Assembly: GCA_963720705.1 (NCBI GenBank)
Contig: CAVRGJ010000007.1
Coordinates: 1 to 64,000, forward strand
Length of the DNA: 64,000 nt
Direction of reading: 5' to 3'
From: DASWJZ01 sp963720705
GTDB taxonomy: Bacteria > Pseudomonadota > Alphaproteobacteria > Rhizobiales > Afifellaceae
Part shown: positions 9,147 to 18,182 of the stretch, in pieces
Layout: every line of letters starts with the position of its first letter
Numbering within the stretch: position 1 is the stretch's first letter
The notes under the pieces: model-generated
Seen by the model: the letters and a program-made list of their open reading frames with translations, nothing else
Databases searched by the model: none
What the model was told of the DNA's origin: nothing
Position numbers and translations under genes: made by a program

Positions 9147-10504
9147 GCGACCCCTCCCCCAACTTCTCCCCGCAAGGGGGAGGGGAGTTGCGCTGTGCGC
9201 TCGTTGTCCTGCCGGCAGAAGGCGGCGATTCCGATCGTCTTCTGCGCTCGCTCGAAGCAGCCAAGGCCGTCGGGCTCGGCGATTTCTCCGAGATTGCGCC
9301 TGTCGAAGTGGACGACGGCGGCGCACGTGAACGTCTCGCGGCGGCAGCAGAAGTTGCGGTGCGCGAACACTTCGACTGGCTCATCGCCGTCACCGCCGCC
9401 GAAACGCTTGCGCCCGACATCTTCGTGAAGACGCAGCCGGCACTTCGCGTCCACGACGCGGTCTGGGGCGGCGCGGCGCTCGCGACCAAGGACGGAACGC
9501 CGCCGAAGCTTGAGCGGATCACGCGGCTCGCCGCGCAGGATTTTCCGACCTTCTTCCACACCGCGCTTCGCTGGTGGATCGGCCCTAGCCATTTCGTCCG
9601 ACCGGACATTGCATGCGATGCCCTCCGTGCCGCCGAAACCTTTGCCGGGGCCGCGCTTCGTGCGGCCGACACATCAAAGTGGTACGCCGATTACATGCTC
9701 GCTTTGTGGAAGAGCCAACGTGCCTATAAGACCGCCCAGTGCCTGACACATTTCCACTCGGCACTTCCGTCCGTCGCCGCCGCCGATCAGGCCCGCCTGG
9801 TCGAGTATCTCGAAACGGAGCCGGTCTTCATGACGCTCCGCTATGACGGCCGCGCGCTCAAGCTTCCCTATACCGGGCTCAATCCCGTCATCGAGCGCGA
9901 GCAGATGCGCGGCCTCTTCTTCGAGGAGGAGGAGCTGCGCTTCCTCGCCGAGCGGCTGCCGCGCGGGCTGCGCATCGTCGATGCCGGCGCCAACACCGGC
10001 AACCACACGCTCTTCTTCGCGACCGTGATGGAGGCCGAGATCGTTGTCCCGATCGAGCCGCTGCCGCGCGCGGCGGCGGCGATACGGGCCATGGTCGAAG
10101 CGAACGGGCTTTCGAACGTCGACCTCTCGAAGCTCGGTTCGGCGATCGGCTCCGAACCAGGACGGATGATTGCGGTCCCTTCCGCGACCGCCGGCCTCGG
10201 GGCGACGCACTTCGTGGAGGATCCAGAAGGGGCGATCCCACGCGTTCCCCTCGACGACCTCGTCGCCGGGCCGGTCGACCTCTTGAAGATCGACGTGGAG
10301 GGCATGGAAATGCAGGCGCTTGCCGGCGCCGCCGCGCTTATCGCAGCGCAGCATCCGTGGCTCTACGTTGAGGTTCTGGACACGAAAATCGCGGAATTCA
10401 TGCCCTGGGTCGATCGGAACGGCTACGTGGTGGAAAAGCTCTTTCCCGACAAGACCCATTGCAATTACCTTCTGGTCCCAAGGGAGAAACGTGAGGGGTT
10501 ATAG
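9143..10504 (+). CDS. FkbM-family methyltransferase
   Basis: A 453-residue protein. The C-terminal half is an FkbM SAM-dependent methyltransferase, with the SAM loop VDAGANTGNHT, an acidic strand VPIEPLP, and the family-defining DLLKIDVEGME. The N-terminal 220 residues are unassigned and may recognise a glycan. FkbM enzymes methylate sugar hydroxyls in surface polymers. The gene overlaps the lyase-like gene by four bases. A perfect palindrome occupies codons 4-15; an in-frame TTG at 9188 preceded by a GGGGAG tract is an alternative start that would exclude it. Confidence 0.8.
   Translation: MSDPSPNFSPQGGGELRCALVVLPAEGGDSDRLLRSLEAAKAVGLGDFSEIAPVEVDDGGARERLAAAAEVAVREHFDWLIAVTAAETLAPDIFVKTQPALRVHDAVWGGAALATKDGTPPKLERITRLAAQDFPTFFHTALRWWIGPSHFVRPDIACDALRAAETFAGAALRAADTSKWYADYMLALWKSQRAYKTAQCLTHFHSALPSVAAADQARLVEYLETEPVFMTLRYDGRALKLPYTGLNPVIEREQMRGLFFEEEELRFLAERLPRGLRIVDAGANTGNHTLFFATVMEAEIVVPIEPLPRAAAAIRAMVEANGLSNVDLSKLGSAIGSEPGRMIAVPSATAGLGATHFVEDPEGAIPRVPLDDLVAGPVDLLKIDVEGMEMQALAGAAALIAAQHPWLYVEVLDTKIAEFMPWVDRNGYVVEKLFPDKTHCNYLLVPREKREGL
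9151..9185. repeat. GC-rich palindromic repeat, Rhizobiales type
   Basis: A perfect 10-bp inverted repeat (CCCCTCCCCC at 9151-9160 with GGGGGAGGGG at 9176-9185). Its loop contains a nested CTCCCC-GCAA-GGGG hairpin. Such CCCTCCCC/GGGGAGGG palindromes are common intergenic repeats in Rhizobiales. Here it lies at the very start of the methyltransferase reading frame. Confidence 0.6.
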
Positions 10505-10506
10505 GA

Positions 10507-12429
10507 ATGAGCCTTCGGAAGATCGGCCGCACCGCGGCTTTTGTGATGTTTGCGGTGCTTGGTGTTTCGACGCCCAAGGCTCTTGCCGGCGACGTGCCGC
10601 AGATGGTGGAGCCGCCGTTCTACGCCGCGGCGGTGAAATCCGGCGAGCTTCCCCCCGTCGCCGAGCGCATTCCCGAGCACCCGCTGGTCGTGACCTACGA
10701 TGGCACCGACAAGACACCGGGCAAATACGGCGGCACGCTTCGCGTTCTTGGCGGCAGTGCCAAAGACACACGCATGATGGTCATCTACGGCTATGCGCGC
10801 CTCGTCGGCTATACGCCCGACTACAAGATCGTCCCCGATCTCGCCGAGAGCTTCGACGTGGAAGAGGGGCGCATCTTCACCTTCCATCTTCGCCCCGGCC
10901 ACAAATGGTCCGACGGTCAGCCGTTCACGGCCGAGGACTTCCGCTTCTACTGGGAAGACATGGCGGACGATCCGCAGGTCTCGCGCTTCGGGCCGCCGAA
11001 GGAGCTTCTGGTCGACGGCGAGAAGCCGAAGGTCGAGATTCTCGATCCTCTCACCATCCGCTACAGCTGGTCGAAGCCGAACTCGTATTTCCTGCCGGCG
11101 CTTGCCGCGGCGCAACCGGTCGAGATTTTCCGCCCGGCCCATTACCTGAAGCAGTTCCACGCCAAATATATCGGCGAGGCCAAGGCCGAGGCGCTCGCCA
11201 AAGCGGCCGGTGAGCGCAACTGGGTTGCGCTGCTCTACGCCAAGGACCGCTCCTACCGGAACGACAACCTCGACTACCCGACGCTTCAGCCCTGGGTGTT
11301 GAAGACGCAGCCGCCGTCGGACCGCTATGTCTTCGAGCGCAATCCCTACTTCCATCGCGTCGATGAGCAGGGCCTGCAGCTTCCCTACATCGATCAGGTC
11401 GCGCTTTCGATCGCGAGTGCCGACCTGATTCCGGCAAAGGTTGCGGCGGGCGAGACCGACCTGCAGGGCGCTTATCTCGCCTTCTCCAATTTCACGTTTC
11501 TGAAGGAGGCGGAGAAGCGCAGCGACTACGACGTGCGCCGCTGGTTGGCGACGAAGGGCGCGCGGGTGGCGCTCTACCCCGATTTGAACAATACGGATCC
11601 CGTCTACCGCGATCTCTTCCGCAAGGTGGATTTCCGCCGCGCGCTTTCCGTCGCCATCGACCGCGACGAGATCAACAGCGCGATCTTCTACGGCGTCGCG
11701 GTTCCGTCCAACAATACCGTGCTGCCGGAATCGCCGCTCTTCGAGGATGAGTATCAGACGAAATGGGCTCAGTACGATCCGGACCTTGCCAACGAGCTGC
11801 TTGACGGGCTCGGCCTGACGGAGCGCGGCTCTGACGGCATCAGGCTCTTGCCGGACGGCCGGCCGCTTCAGATCGTGGTCGAGACGTCGGGCGAGGAGTC
11901 CGAGCAGACCGACGTTCTCGAGCTCGTTGCCGACAATTGGAAGAAGGTCGGCGTGTCGCTCTTCATCAAGCCGTCGCAACGCGAGGTTTTCTATAACCGC
12001 ATCAATGCCGGCGAGACGCAAATGTCCGTCTGGTCGGGGCTCGAGAACGCTTTGATTACGCCGGACATGGCGCCGTCGGAGTTCATTCCGTTCTCGCCTG
12101 ATCAGTTCGAATGGCCGGCCTGGGGCCTATGGGCGCAGACGAGCGGTCAGATGGGCGAGGCTCCCGAGGACGACGCGGTGAAGCAGTTGATTGCCCTAAG
12201 CAAGGAATGGGGACAGGCCGCCACCACTGAGGCGCGGGAGGAAGTCTGGCACAAGATCCTGGCGCTTTGGACCGACCAGGTATTTACGATCGGCATCGTC
12301 TCCGGCGTTGAGCAACTCGTCGTCGTTAGCAAGCGGCTCCACAACGTGCCGGAGAAGGGCACCTATAATTTCGACCCCGGCGCCTATTTCGGTATGTATC
12401 GGCCCGACACTTTCTGGCTCGACCAATAG
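10507..12429 (+). CDS. ABC transporter substrate-binding protein, family 5 (peptide/opine type)
   Basis: A 640-residue periplasmic binding protein of the DppA/OppA (SBP_bac_5) family. A signal peptide ends near the Ala-rich TPKALAG at about residue 28. The core carries the usual pattern of LAESFDVEEGRIFTFHLR followed by HKWSDGQPFTAEDF. The long form resembles YejA-like and related binding proteins. It starts two bases after the methyltransferase stop and is followed 13 bases later by the first permease, so the importer may be cotranscribed with the glycan genes. The ligand is likely a peptide or peptide-like compound; this is not determined. Confidence 0.85.
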   Translation: MSLRKIGRTAAFVMFAVLGVSTPKALAGDVPQMVEPPFYAAAVKSGELPPVAERIPEHPLVVTYDGTDKTPGKYGGTLRVLGGSAKDTRMMVIYGYARLVGYTPDYKIVPDLAESFDVEEGRIFTFHLRPGHKWSDGQPFTAEDFRFYWEDMADDPQVSRFGPPKELLVDGEKPKVEILDPLTIRYSWSKPNSYFLPALAAAQPVEIFRPAHYLKQFHAKYIGEAKAEALAKAAGERNWVALLYAKDRSYRNDNLDYPTLQPWVLKTQPPSDRYVFERNPYFHRVDEQGLQLPYIDQVALSIASADLIPAKVAAGETDLQGAYLAFSNFTFLKEAEKRSDYDVRRWLATKGARVALYPDLNNTDPVYRDLFRKVDFRRALSVAIDRDEINSAIFYGVAVPSNNTVLPESPLFEDEYQTKWAQYDPDLANELLDGLGLTERGSDGIRLLPDGRPLQIVVETSGEESEQTDVLELVADNWKKVGVSLFIKPSQREVFYNRINAGETQMSVWSGLENALITPDMAPSEFIPFSPDQFEWPAWGLWAQTSGQMGEAPEDDAVKQLIALSKEWGQAATTEAREEVWHKILALWTDQVFTIGIVSGVEQLVVVSKRLHNVPEKGTYNFDPGAYFGMYRPDTFWLDQ

Positions 12430-12442
12430 AAAGCGACCGGCC

Positions 12443-13441
12443 ATGTTAGCTTTCCTTGCACGCCGCGTGGTCACGATGGTGTGGACGCTGCTTGGGATCA
12501 GCGTCCTCGTCTTCATCATCATCCAGCTTCCGCCGGGCGACTACCTCACTACCTACATCGCCGAGATCCAGGCGATGGGCGAGAAGGTGGCGGACGAGAA
12601 GATTGCTTTCCTGCGCGAGCAGTACGGTCTCGACAAGCCGCTCTGGCAGCAATACCTCGTCTGGGTAACGGGGCTCCTGCACGGAGACCTCGGCTATTCC
12701 TTCGAGTACAATCAGCCGGTGGCGGACGTGATCGGGGATCGCTTGTTCCTGACCATGGTGCTGAATTTCGTCACCGTTCTCTTCATCTACGTCGTCTCTT
12801 TCCCGATCGGCGTCTACTCCGCCACGCACCAGTACAGTGCCGCCGACCACGGCCTCTCGTTTCTCGGCTTCCTGGGGCTCGCGACGCCGAACTTCCTGCT
12901 CGCGCTGATCCTGCTCTATCTCGCGAACGTCTGGTTCGGCACCTCGATCGGTGGGCTGATGGATCCGGAATACGTCGACAAGCCGTGGACGTTCGCCAAG
13001 ACGCTCTCGGTGCTGGAGCATCTTTGGGTGCCGGTCGTCGTCATCGGTACCTCCGGCACCGCCGGGATGATCCGGCGGCTGCGCGCCAACTTGCTCGACG
13101 AATTGCAGAAGCAGTACGTGACGACAGCGCGCGCCAAGGGCGTGCCCGAAGGCCGCCTGCTGATCCGCTATCCGCTCCGGATGGCGCTCAATCCGTTCAT
13201 CGCCGACATCGGCAGTCTCTTGCCGCAGATCGTGTCGAGCTCCGTCATCGTCTCGGCGGTGATGTCGCTGCCGACGACCGGACCGATGCTGCTCACGTCG
13301 CTGCGGAGCCAGGACATGTACCTGGCCGGTTCGTTCCTGATGTTTCTCGCGGTATTGACGGTCGTCGGCATGCTGGTCTCCGACATCCTGCTTGCCGTTC
13401 TCGATCCGCGGATCAGGCTCGCCGGCGGAGCCCGGCGATGA
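12443..13441 (+). CDS. ABC transporter permease (DppB/YejB type)
   Basis: A 332-residue inner membrane permease. It begins with the typical first helix (LARRVVTMVWTLLGIS) and the conserved periplasmic LPPGDY segment. The cytoplasmic coupling region reads TARAKGVPEGRLLIRYPLRMALNP, the EAA-type loop that docks to the ATPase. The ATG at 12443 is chosen because 45 upstream codons overlap the binding protein and do not look like a permease. It overlaps the second permease by four bases. Confidence 0.9.
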   Translation: MLAFLARRVVTMVWTLLGISVLVFIIIQLPPGDYLTTYIAEIQAMGEKVADEKIAFLREQYGLDKPLWQQYLVWVTGLLHGDLGYSFEYNQPVADVIGDRLFLTMVLNFVTVLFIYVVSFPIGVYSATHQYSAADHGLSFLGFLGLATPNFLLALILLYLANVWFGTSIGGLMDPEYVDKPWTFAKTLSVLEHLWVPVVVIGTSGTAGMIRRLRANLLDELQKQYVTTARAKGVPEGRLLIRYPLRMALNPFIADIGSLLPQIVSSSVIVSAVMSLPTTGPMLLTSLRSQDMYLAGSFLMFLAVLTVVGMLVSDILLAVLDPRIRLAGGARR

Positions 13442-14595
13442 ACCTGCCGCTCGCCCACTACGTCTCCGACGAAGCCTTCGACCCGGAGGCGACGGTTGCC
13501 CCCGGCTCGAAGCCGTCGGAGCGCTATCTGAATGCCTCGCAGACGCAGATCATCTGGTGGCGGTTTCTCCGCCATCGCCTCGCGGTAGTCTCGCTCATTT
13601 TTCTCGGCTTCAGCTACGGCTCGGTGCTGATCTCGGAGTTCATCGCGCCTTACGACCTGCATAGCCGCCATTCGCGCTTCATCTATGCGCCGCCGCAGCG
13701 CCTGCATCTCTTCCATGAAGGGCGGCTCATCGGGCCGTTCGTCTACCCGTTCGATTTCAAGCTCAACATGGACACGCTGAAGCGGGAATACACGGTCGAC
13801 CGGTCGAAGCCCGAGCGAATCCGCTTCTTCTGTTCCAGCGAGCGCTACAACTTCTGGAATCTCTTCAATTCCTCCTTCCATTTCGTCTGCCCGCCGAAGA
13901 ACGGGACGATGTTCATCTTCGGCACCGACCGGCTCGGCCGCGACATGTTCTCGCGCCTCACCTACGGCGCGCGCATCTCGCTCACGATCGGGCTCGTCGG
14001 GGTGACGCTGAGCTACGTCATCGGCATCACCATCGGGGGTATCGCCGGTTATTACGGCGGGCTCTTCGATTCGATCGTGCAGCGGCTGACTGAGGTGCTG
14101 CGCTCAATTCCCGAGCTGCCGCTCTGGATGGCGCTCGCCGCAGCGCTTCCAGTCACCTGGGACCCGCGCATCATCTATTTTGGCATCACGGTGATCCTGG
14201 CGCTGCTCGATTGGCCTTCCATTGCCCGCGCCGTGCGCTCAAAGCTCTTCGCGCTGCGTGAGGAAGATTACGTCGCCGCCGCCGAGATGATGGGCGCCAA
14301 GCCGAGCCGCATCATCGGGCGCCACCTGGTGCCGAATTTCACCAGCCACCTGATCGCCTCCGCGTCGCTGACGATTCCCTCCATGATCCTGGCGGAAACC
14401 GCGCTCTCGTTCCTCGGACTTGGGCTCAGGCCGCCGATCACGAGCTGGGGCGTGCTCCTGAACGAGGCGCAGAACATCGAGGCGGTCGCGCTCTACCCCT
14501 GGCTCCTGATGCCGATGGTGCCGGTGATGCTTATCGTGCTCGCCTTCTCGTTCCTCGGCGACGGCCTCCGCGACGCCATCGACCCACACGAATAA
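13438..14595 (+). CDS. ABC transporter permease (DppC/YejE type) with extended periplasmic loop
   Basis: A 385-residue permease that pairs with the preceding one. After the first membrane helix there is an extracytoplasmic insertion of about 100 residues (about 65-165) containing two Cys (RFFCSSE and FVCPPK). It is followed by the family motif FGTDRLGRDMFSRLTYGARIS and the coupling loop AAEMMGAKPSRIIGRHLVPN. The long loop resembles YejE rather than DppC. A hairpin follows the stop, closing the unit. The ATPase partner is not adjacent; the frameshifted fused ATPase gene at 21026-22949 is the obvious candidate. Confidence 0.9.
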   Translation: MNLPLAHYVSDEAFDPEATVAPGSKPSERYLNASQTQIIWWRFLRHRLAVVSLIFLGFSYGSVLISEFIAPYDLHSRHSRFIYAPPQRLHLFHEGRLIGPFVYPFDFKLNMDTLKREYTVDRSKPERIRFFCSSERYNFWNLFNSSFHFVCPPKNGTMFIFGTDRLGRDMFSRLTYGARISLTIGLVGVTLSYVIGITIGGIAGYYGGLFDSIVQRLTEVLRSIPELPLWMALAAALPVTWDPRIIYFGITVILALLDWPSIARAVRSKLFALREEDYVAAAEMMGAKPSRIIGRHLVPNFTSHLIASASLTIPSMILAETALSFLGLGLRPPITSWGVLLNEAQNIEAVALYPWLLMPMVPVMLIVLAFSFLGDGLRDAIDPHE

Positions 14596-14636
14596 GCGGC
14601 GTAGTCCGAGGGCAAAGCCGGTCTCATCACTTCGGT

Positions 14637-14671
14637 GTCGTCATTGCCGGGTCAAGCTCGGCAATGACGAC
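14637..14671. terminator. perfect 13-bp hairpin between convergent genes (REP-like)
   Basis: An inverted repeat of 13 perfect base pairs (14637-14649 with 14659-14671) has a 9-base loop. The core TCATTGCCG...CGGCAATGA resembles palindromic repeats of Rhizobiales. It sits between the permease gene and the converging methyltransferase gene and probably ends transcription from both sides. Confidence 0.6.
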
Positions 14672-14683
14672 AAGATCGAGGAC

Positions 14684-15520
14684 TTAAACCTTCACCATCC
14701 AAAGGCTCGCTTCTTTCGCGCCACGCTTCAGCGTGATGCCGCCGGCGGGGCTTGCGGCGACCGCCACCGTCATGCGCGTTGCGGCATAGTGGCTCGACCA
14801 CAAGAGCCGGTAGGCGGCGCCCTGGATCAAGGCTGCCACGCCAAGCTGCTCGTTGTAGCCGCGCCATTCCCATTCGAGCGGATAGTCGTCGGGCAGGAAG
14901 ATGTCGTGGACGTGCACGAGGACGCCGCGGCGAAGCCCCGGCAACACGTGGTTCAGGAGCAGGTCGACGTCCGTGCCCGGCATCAGGATATGGCTTGAAT
15001 CGATGAACAGGATGTCGCCCTCCACGAGCTTCTCGAAGACGCCGAGCCCGGCGCCCTGCAGGGTGTCGCGGATGAGCGTCGCGCCTGTCCCCTCGATGTC
15101 GGCGCGCGGCACCGGATCGATCGAGGTGATTTCGCTCGCAAGCCCGCCGTCGCGGACGGCGCGCGCCATGAATCGCGTCGAGTGGCCGGAGCCGACTTCG
15201 ATGATATGGCGCGGGCGCGCCTTGCGTACGAAGATGTAGAGAGCGGCCGCGTCGAGGCGCGGGAACCAGTCCTGGTTCCAGCGCGGCTCCGGCGGCGGCT
15301 CGCTGCCGATCGCCCGGTATGCGTCCGCGAACTGGTCCATCGACTTGATCAGCGCCAGGAAGGCCGGTTCGGCCGCGGAGAAGAGGGGCTCGAGAGCGAC
15401 ATAGGATGCGCGATCCCGCCGTTCGGGCACCTGGTCGGCGTAACGATAGGGGATGAAGAAGCCGCGCTTCGCGAGGCCGAGCACCGTCGCAAGCCCGAAG
15501 CGGAGCCGGCGGGCGGACAT
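14684..15520 (-). CDS. class I SAM-dependent methyltransferase (Methyltransf_24 type)
   Basis: A 278-residue methyltransferase. The SAM site is IIEVGSGHSTRFMARAV, followed by the acidic SIDPVPR and by DILFIDSSH and VLVHVHDIF. These are the hallmarks of the CmcI/Methyltransf_24 group found in polysaccharide and antibiotic gene clusters. The substrate is unknown. It lies 75 bases after the cyclase gene on the same strand and could be the last gene of that unit, or belong to the glycan genes nearby. Confidence 0.75.
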   Translation of the reverse strand: MSARRLRFGLATVLGLAKRGFFIPYRYADQVPERRDRASYVALEPLFSAAEPAFLALIKSMDQFADAYRAIGSEPPPEPRWNQDWFPRLDAAALYIFVRKARPRHIIEVGSGHSTRFMARAVRDGGLASEITSIDPVPRADIEGTGATLIRDTLQGAGLGVFEKLVEGDILFIDSSHILMPGTDVDLLLNHVLPGLRRGVLVHVHDIFLPDDYPLEWEWRGYNEQLGVAALIQGAAYRLLWSSHYAATRMTVAVAASPAGGITLKRGAKEASLWMVKV

Positions 15521-15595
15521 CAGCTTCCTCGTCCGGCGCGCGAGCGGCGCCGGACGGGCGGCGAAATCAATTCTCGCAAAGCCCCCTCACGGCGC

Positions 15596-16819
15596 TTACG
15601 CCGCCACGCGTGCAGCCTCCTCGCGAAACCCGAACAACTCCAGCGGCTCGCCCACGCCCTCGAGGCGGTGCGCACCCATGGAGCGCCACAAATGCGGCTC
15701 GACCGCAGCGAGCTGATGCGTGGCGAGCACGCGCGCGCCGACCGTCTTGGTCAGCTTTTCGATGCGCGCCACCTCGATCACGGTCGGGCCGACGGCGGAG
15801 AAGGCGAGCCGTTCCGGCACGCCGATATTGCCGTACATCAGAGTGCCAACATTGAGTCCGATTCCGTAGCGGATCGGCTCCAGATTTTGCGCGATGCGCT
15901 CCGCGTTGACGCGGTCGGAAAGGACGAGCAATTCGTTCAGCGCCACCGTGACCCTGCGCGTGAGCTCCGGGAGATCCAATTCCTTCTCGAGCGGGAAGAT
16001 CGCAAGGACCGCGTCGCCGACGAAGGCGAGCACCTCGCCGCCGGCCGCGATCGCCGGGCGCGCGGAGCACTCGAAATAGACGTTGAGGAGATCGAGGAAC
16101 GCGTCGCTTTCCATGGTCTCGGCAAGCCGCGTGGAGTTTCTCAGGTCCGAATACCAGACGAGCGCACGCGTATGCTCGCCGTCGCCTAGGCGAATCGAGC
16201 CGGCGAGCACGCGGCGCCCGGTCTCACGCCCGAGATAGGCTTCGGCGATGTTGAGAGAGATGCGTGACTGGATCACCGTCTTGCAAGCGATGGCGAGGCG
16301 CCGCTGGATGCGCTGCAAGGCGGCCAGGTCGTCTTCGACGAAGCCGCCCGGGCGGTCGGACGCCCAGGTGACGAAGATGCCGCGGCGCTCGCGGTTGGAA
16401 TAGGCGGCGCGCGAGAAAAGCTCGGTCTTCATGACGAGGTAGTCGGTGTAGCCCTGCTCGGCGAGATCTTCGGTGATGCCGAAGTCGAGCATTGCGTCGG
16501 GCCCGGTGAGTTTCCGGCGCAGGACCAAGAGGTTCTCGTTTAGCATGTGGTGCATAGGGCTGCGCAGCCACTCCTCCGTCACGATGTCCTGATGGCGGAA
16601 CTGCCCAAGCTCCGCCGGCTGGCTGTGCCGCCAAAAGACGCTTTCGGCCTGGAAGAGGGGGTGGAGGGTGGACCACATCAGCATGGCGCGGGAGACCGGG
16701 ACCCCGATCGCGTGGAGCCGCTTGCAGACCCCCTCGAACAGCTCGACGATGTCAGGTTCGCCGAGTGACTGCTCGACCAGCCAATCGGTGATCTGGGTGA
16801 TGAGTCCTGTTTCCGCCAT
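15596..16819 (-). CDS. class III nucleotide cyclase-like protein with altered substrate residues
   Basis: A 407-residue protein. Residues 1-200 form an N-terminal sensor of the kind found in many alphaproteobacterial cyclases. The catalytic domain (215-400) keeps the metal aspartates Asp225 (SDLRNST) and Asp269 (VGDAV). The Lys that normally precedes the GD motif is Ala265, and the transition-state Asn is Ile348, while Arg352 remains. It may therefore be weakly active, use another nucleotide or be a pseudo-cyclase. It is last or next to last in an operon with a metallo-hydrolase, a cyclic-nucleotide-binding protein and an ABC protein, which supports a signalling role. Confidence 0.8.
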   Translation of the reverse strand: MAETGLITQITDWLVEQSLGEPDIVELFEGVCKRLHAIGVPVSRAMLMWSTLHPLFQAESVFWRHSQPAELGQFRHQDIVTEEWLRSPMHHMLNENLLVLRRKLTGPDAMLDFGITEDLAEQGYTDYLVMKTELFSRAAYSNRERRGIFVTWASDRPGGFVEDDLAALQRIQRRLAIACKTVIQSRISLNIAEAYLGRETGRRVLAGSIRLGDGEHTRALVWYSDLRNSTRLAETMESDAFLDLLNVYFECSARPAIAAGGEVLAFVGDAVLAIFPLEKELDLPELTRRVTVALNELLVLSDRVNAERIAQNLEPIRYGIGLNVGTLMYGNIGVPERLAFSAVGPTVIEVARIEKLTKTVGARVLATHQLAAVEPHLWRSMGAHRLEGVGEPLELFGFREEAARVAA

Positions 16820-16840
16820 GGTTGCGATCAGATCAGCATT

Positions 16841-17671
16841 TCAAGGAACAAGTTCAAGGCCCGTGCGGGCGACGACGGCACCCGGAAAGCGGTCCTTTGC
16901 CTCCAGGCCGATGCGCTTCAGGTCGTCGTCGTCGCGGCCCGGACGGTGATGGAAGAGGACGAGCCGCTCAACGCCCGCCGCCTCGCAGAGCCGCACGCCT
17001 TCCTCCCAGGTCGAGTGGCCGTAGCCCTGGCAGGCTTCGAATTCCGCGTCGGTATACATGCAGTCATAGATCAGGACCTGCGCGCCGCGCAGCAGCGCCA
17101 CGAGTTTTTGGTCGGGATGGCCCGGAACGTGCTCGTGATCGGTGACGTAGCAGACCGACCGCCCCTTGTAGTCGACCCGGTAGCCGACCGCGCCGTTCGG
17201 GTGGTTGAGCCGCACCGTCGAGATGACGATCCCCGGATGCGGCCTCAGCGTCGTCGGGGGCCGGAAATCCTTGAATGTGACATGTGCGTGAAAGACCGAC
17301 GGCGTGATCGGAAAGAAGGGCGGCGCCATGAAGCGCTCCGCCATTTCCCGGCAAGTCATGCTGTCGAGAAAATGCCCTGCGTAAAGCCGTACATTCACTG
17401 CGGGGTCGTAGAGCGGCTTCATGAACGGAAGCCCGATGACGTGGTCGAGATGACAGTGGGACAGCAGGATGTCGAAGTCCTTTACGCCTTCCCGCTGAAG
17501 CAGGACGCCGAGGCTCTGCGCACCGGATCCGACGTCGAAGACGAGCACATGCGGACCGCAGCGCATCTCCACGCACGGAGAATCGCTGCCGAACTCGCAG
17601 TTTTCCGCGGCCGGCGCGGGCAGGCTGCCCCGCGCGCCCCAAATCCTCACCCGGAAGGGGACGTCGGTCAT
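16841..17671 (-). CDS. MBL-fold metallo-hydrolase
   Basis: A 276-residue metallo-beta-lactamase-fold hydrolase. It has the dinuclear metal motif SHCHLDHVIG, a later VTDHEH, an Asp in LIYDCMYTD and a C-terminal LFHHRP histidine. The layout matches the RNase Z/PDE-like branch (class II cAMP phosphodiesterases and beta-CASP relatives). Next to a cyclase and a cyclic-nucleotide sensor, a phosphodiesterase role is attractive, but the fold alone does not prove it. It is eight bases downstream of the sensor gene and 21 bases upstream of the cyclase gene. Confidence 0.8.
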   Translation of the reverse strand: MTDVPFRVRIWGARGSLPAPAAENCEFGSDSPCVEMRCGPHVLVFDVGSGAQSLGVLLQREGVKDFDILLSHCHLDHVIGLPFMKPLYDPAVNVRLYAGHFLDSMTCREMAERFMAPPFFPITPSVFHAHVTFKDFRPPTTLRPHPGIVISTVRLNHPNGAVGYRVDYKGRSVCYVTDHEHVPGHPDQKLVALLRGAQVLIYDCMYTDAEFEACQGYGHSTWEEGVRLCEAAGVERLVLFHHRPGRDDDDLKRIGLEAKDRFPGAVVARTGLELVP

Positions 17672-17679
17672 ACGCTCTC

Positions 17680-18150
17680 TTAGGAGGCCGCCGCCCGGCG
17701 TTGCGCTTCTACCAGTTCCGCGGTCGTGCGTGTGAGGCGCTCGGCGAGAAGCCGCGTCATGTCAACCGCCATTTCCGGAAACTGACGCAACAATTCAAAG
17801 AAGGGCTCCTTGCGGATGCGCAGCGCCTGAAGCTCGGTCTTGGCGACGATCGTCGCGGTTCTCGGCGTGTCGCAGAGGATCGCGATCTCTCCCAGAAAGT
17901 CGCCGTCGTGAAGCTGTGCGACCGGGATCGGGCCGCTATCGGTCGCGACGGAGACCTCCGCGTCGCCTTTGATGATCACGAATGCGGCGTCGCCGATGTC
18001 GCCCTGGCGCATGATCGTCTGCCCCGTCTGGTAGGTGATCACGTCGGAGGTATAGGCGAGCAGCTTCAGCCGCGAGGATTCGATCCCCGAAAAGAGAGGC
18101 ACCCTGCGTAAGAGCTCGACCTCATTGCTAAGCAAACTCACGTCACCCAC
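17680..18150 (-). CDS. stand-alone cyclic nucleotide-binding protein
   Basis: A 156-residue single CNB beta-roll domain with no effector attached. The phosphate-binding cassette is intact: GDFLGEIAILCDTPRTATIVA holds the Glu that binds the ribose and the Arg that binds the phosphate. This predicts real cAMP or cGMP binding. The start is GTG. It lies 32 bases downstream of the ABC gene and probably acts as a soluble sensor partner for the ABC protein or the cyclase. Confidence 0.85.
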   Translation of the reverse strand: MGDVSLLSNEVELLRRVPLFSGIESSRLKLLAYTSDVITYQTGQTIMRQGDIGDAAFVIIKGDAEVSVATDSGPIPVAQLHDGDFLGEIAILCDTPRTATIVAKTELQALRIRKEPFFELLRQFPEMAVDMTRLLAERLTRTTAELVEAQRRAAAS

Positions 18151-18182
18151 CTTTCATGCGCCCTGGCGTCGGCCGGCCCAAC

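Noticed and set aside
10465..12021. A 518-codon open frame on the minus strand
   Set aside because: It is antisense to the ABC substrate-binding protein, which has a signal peptide and family motifs.
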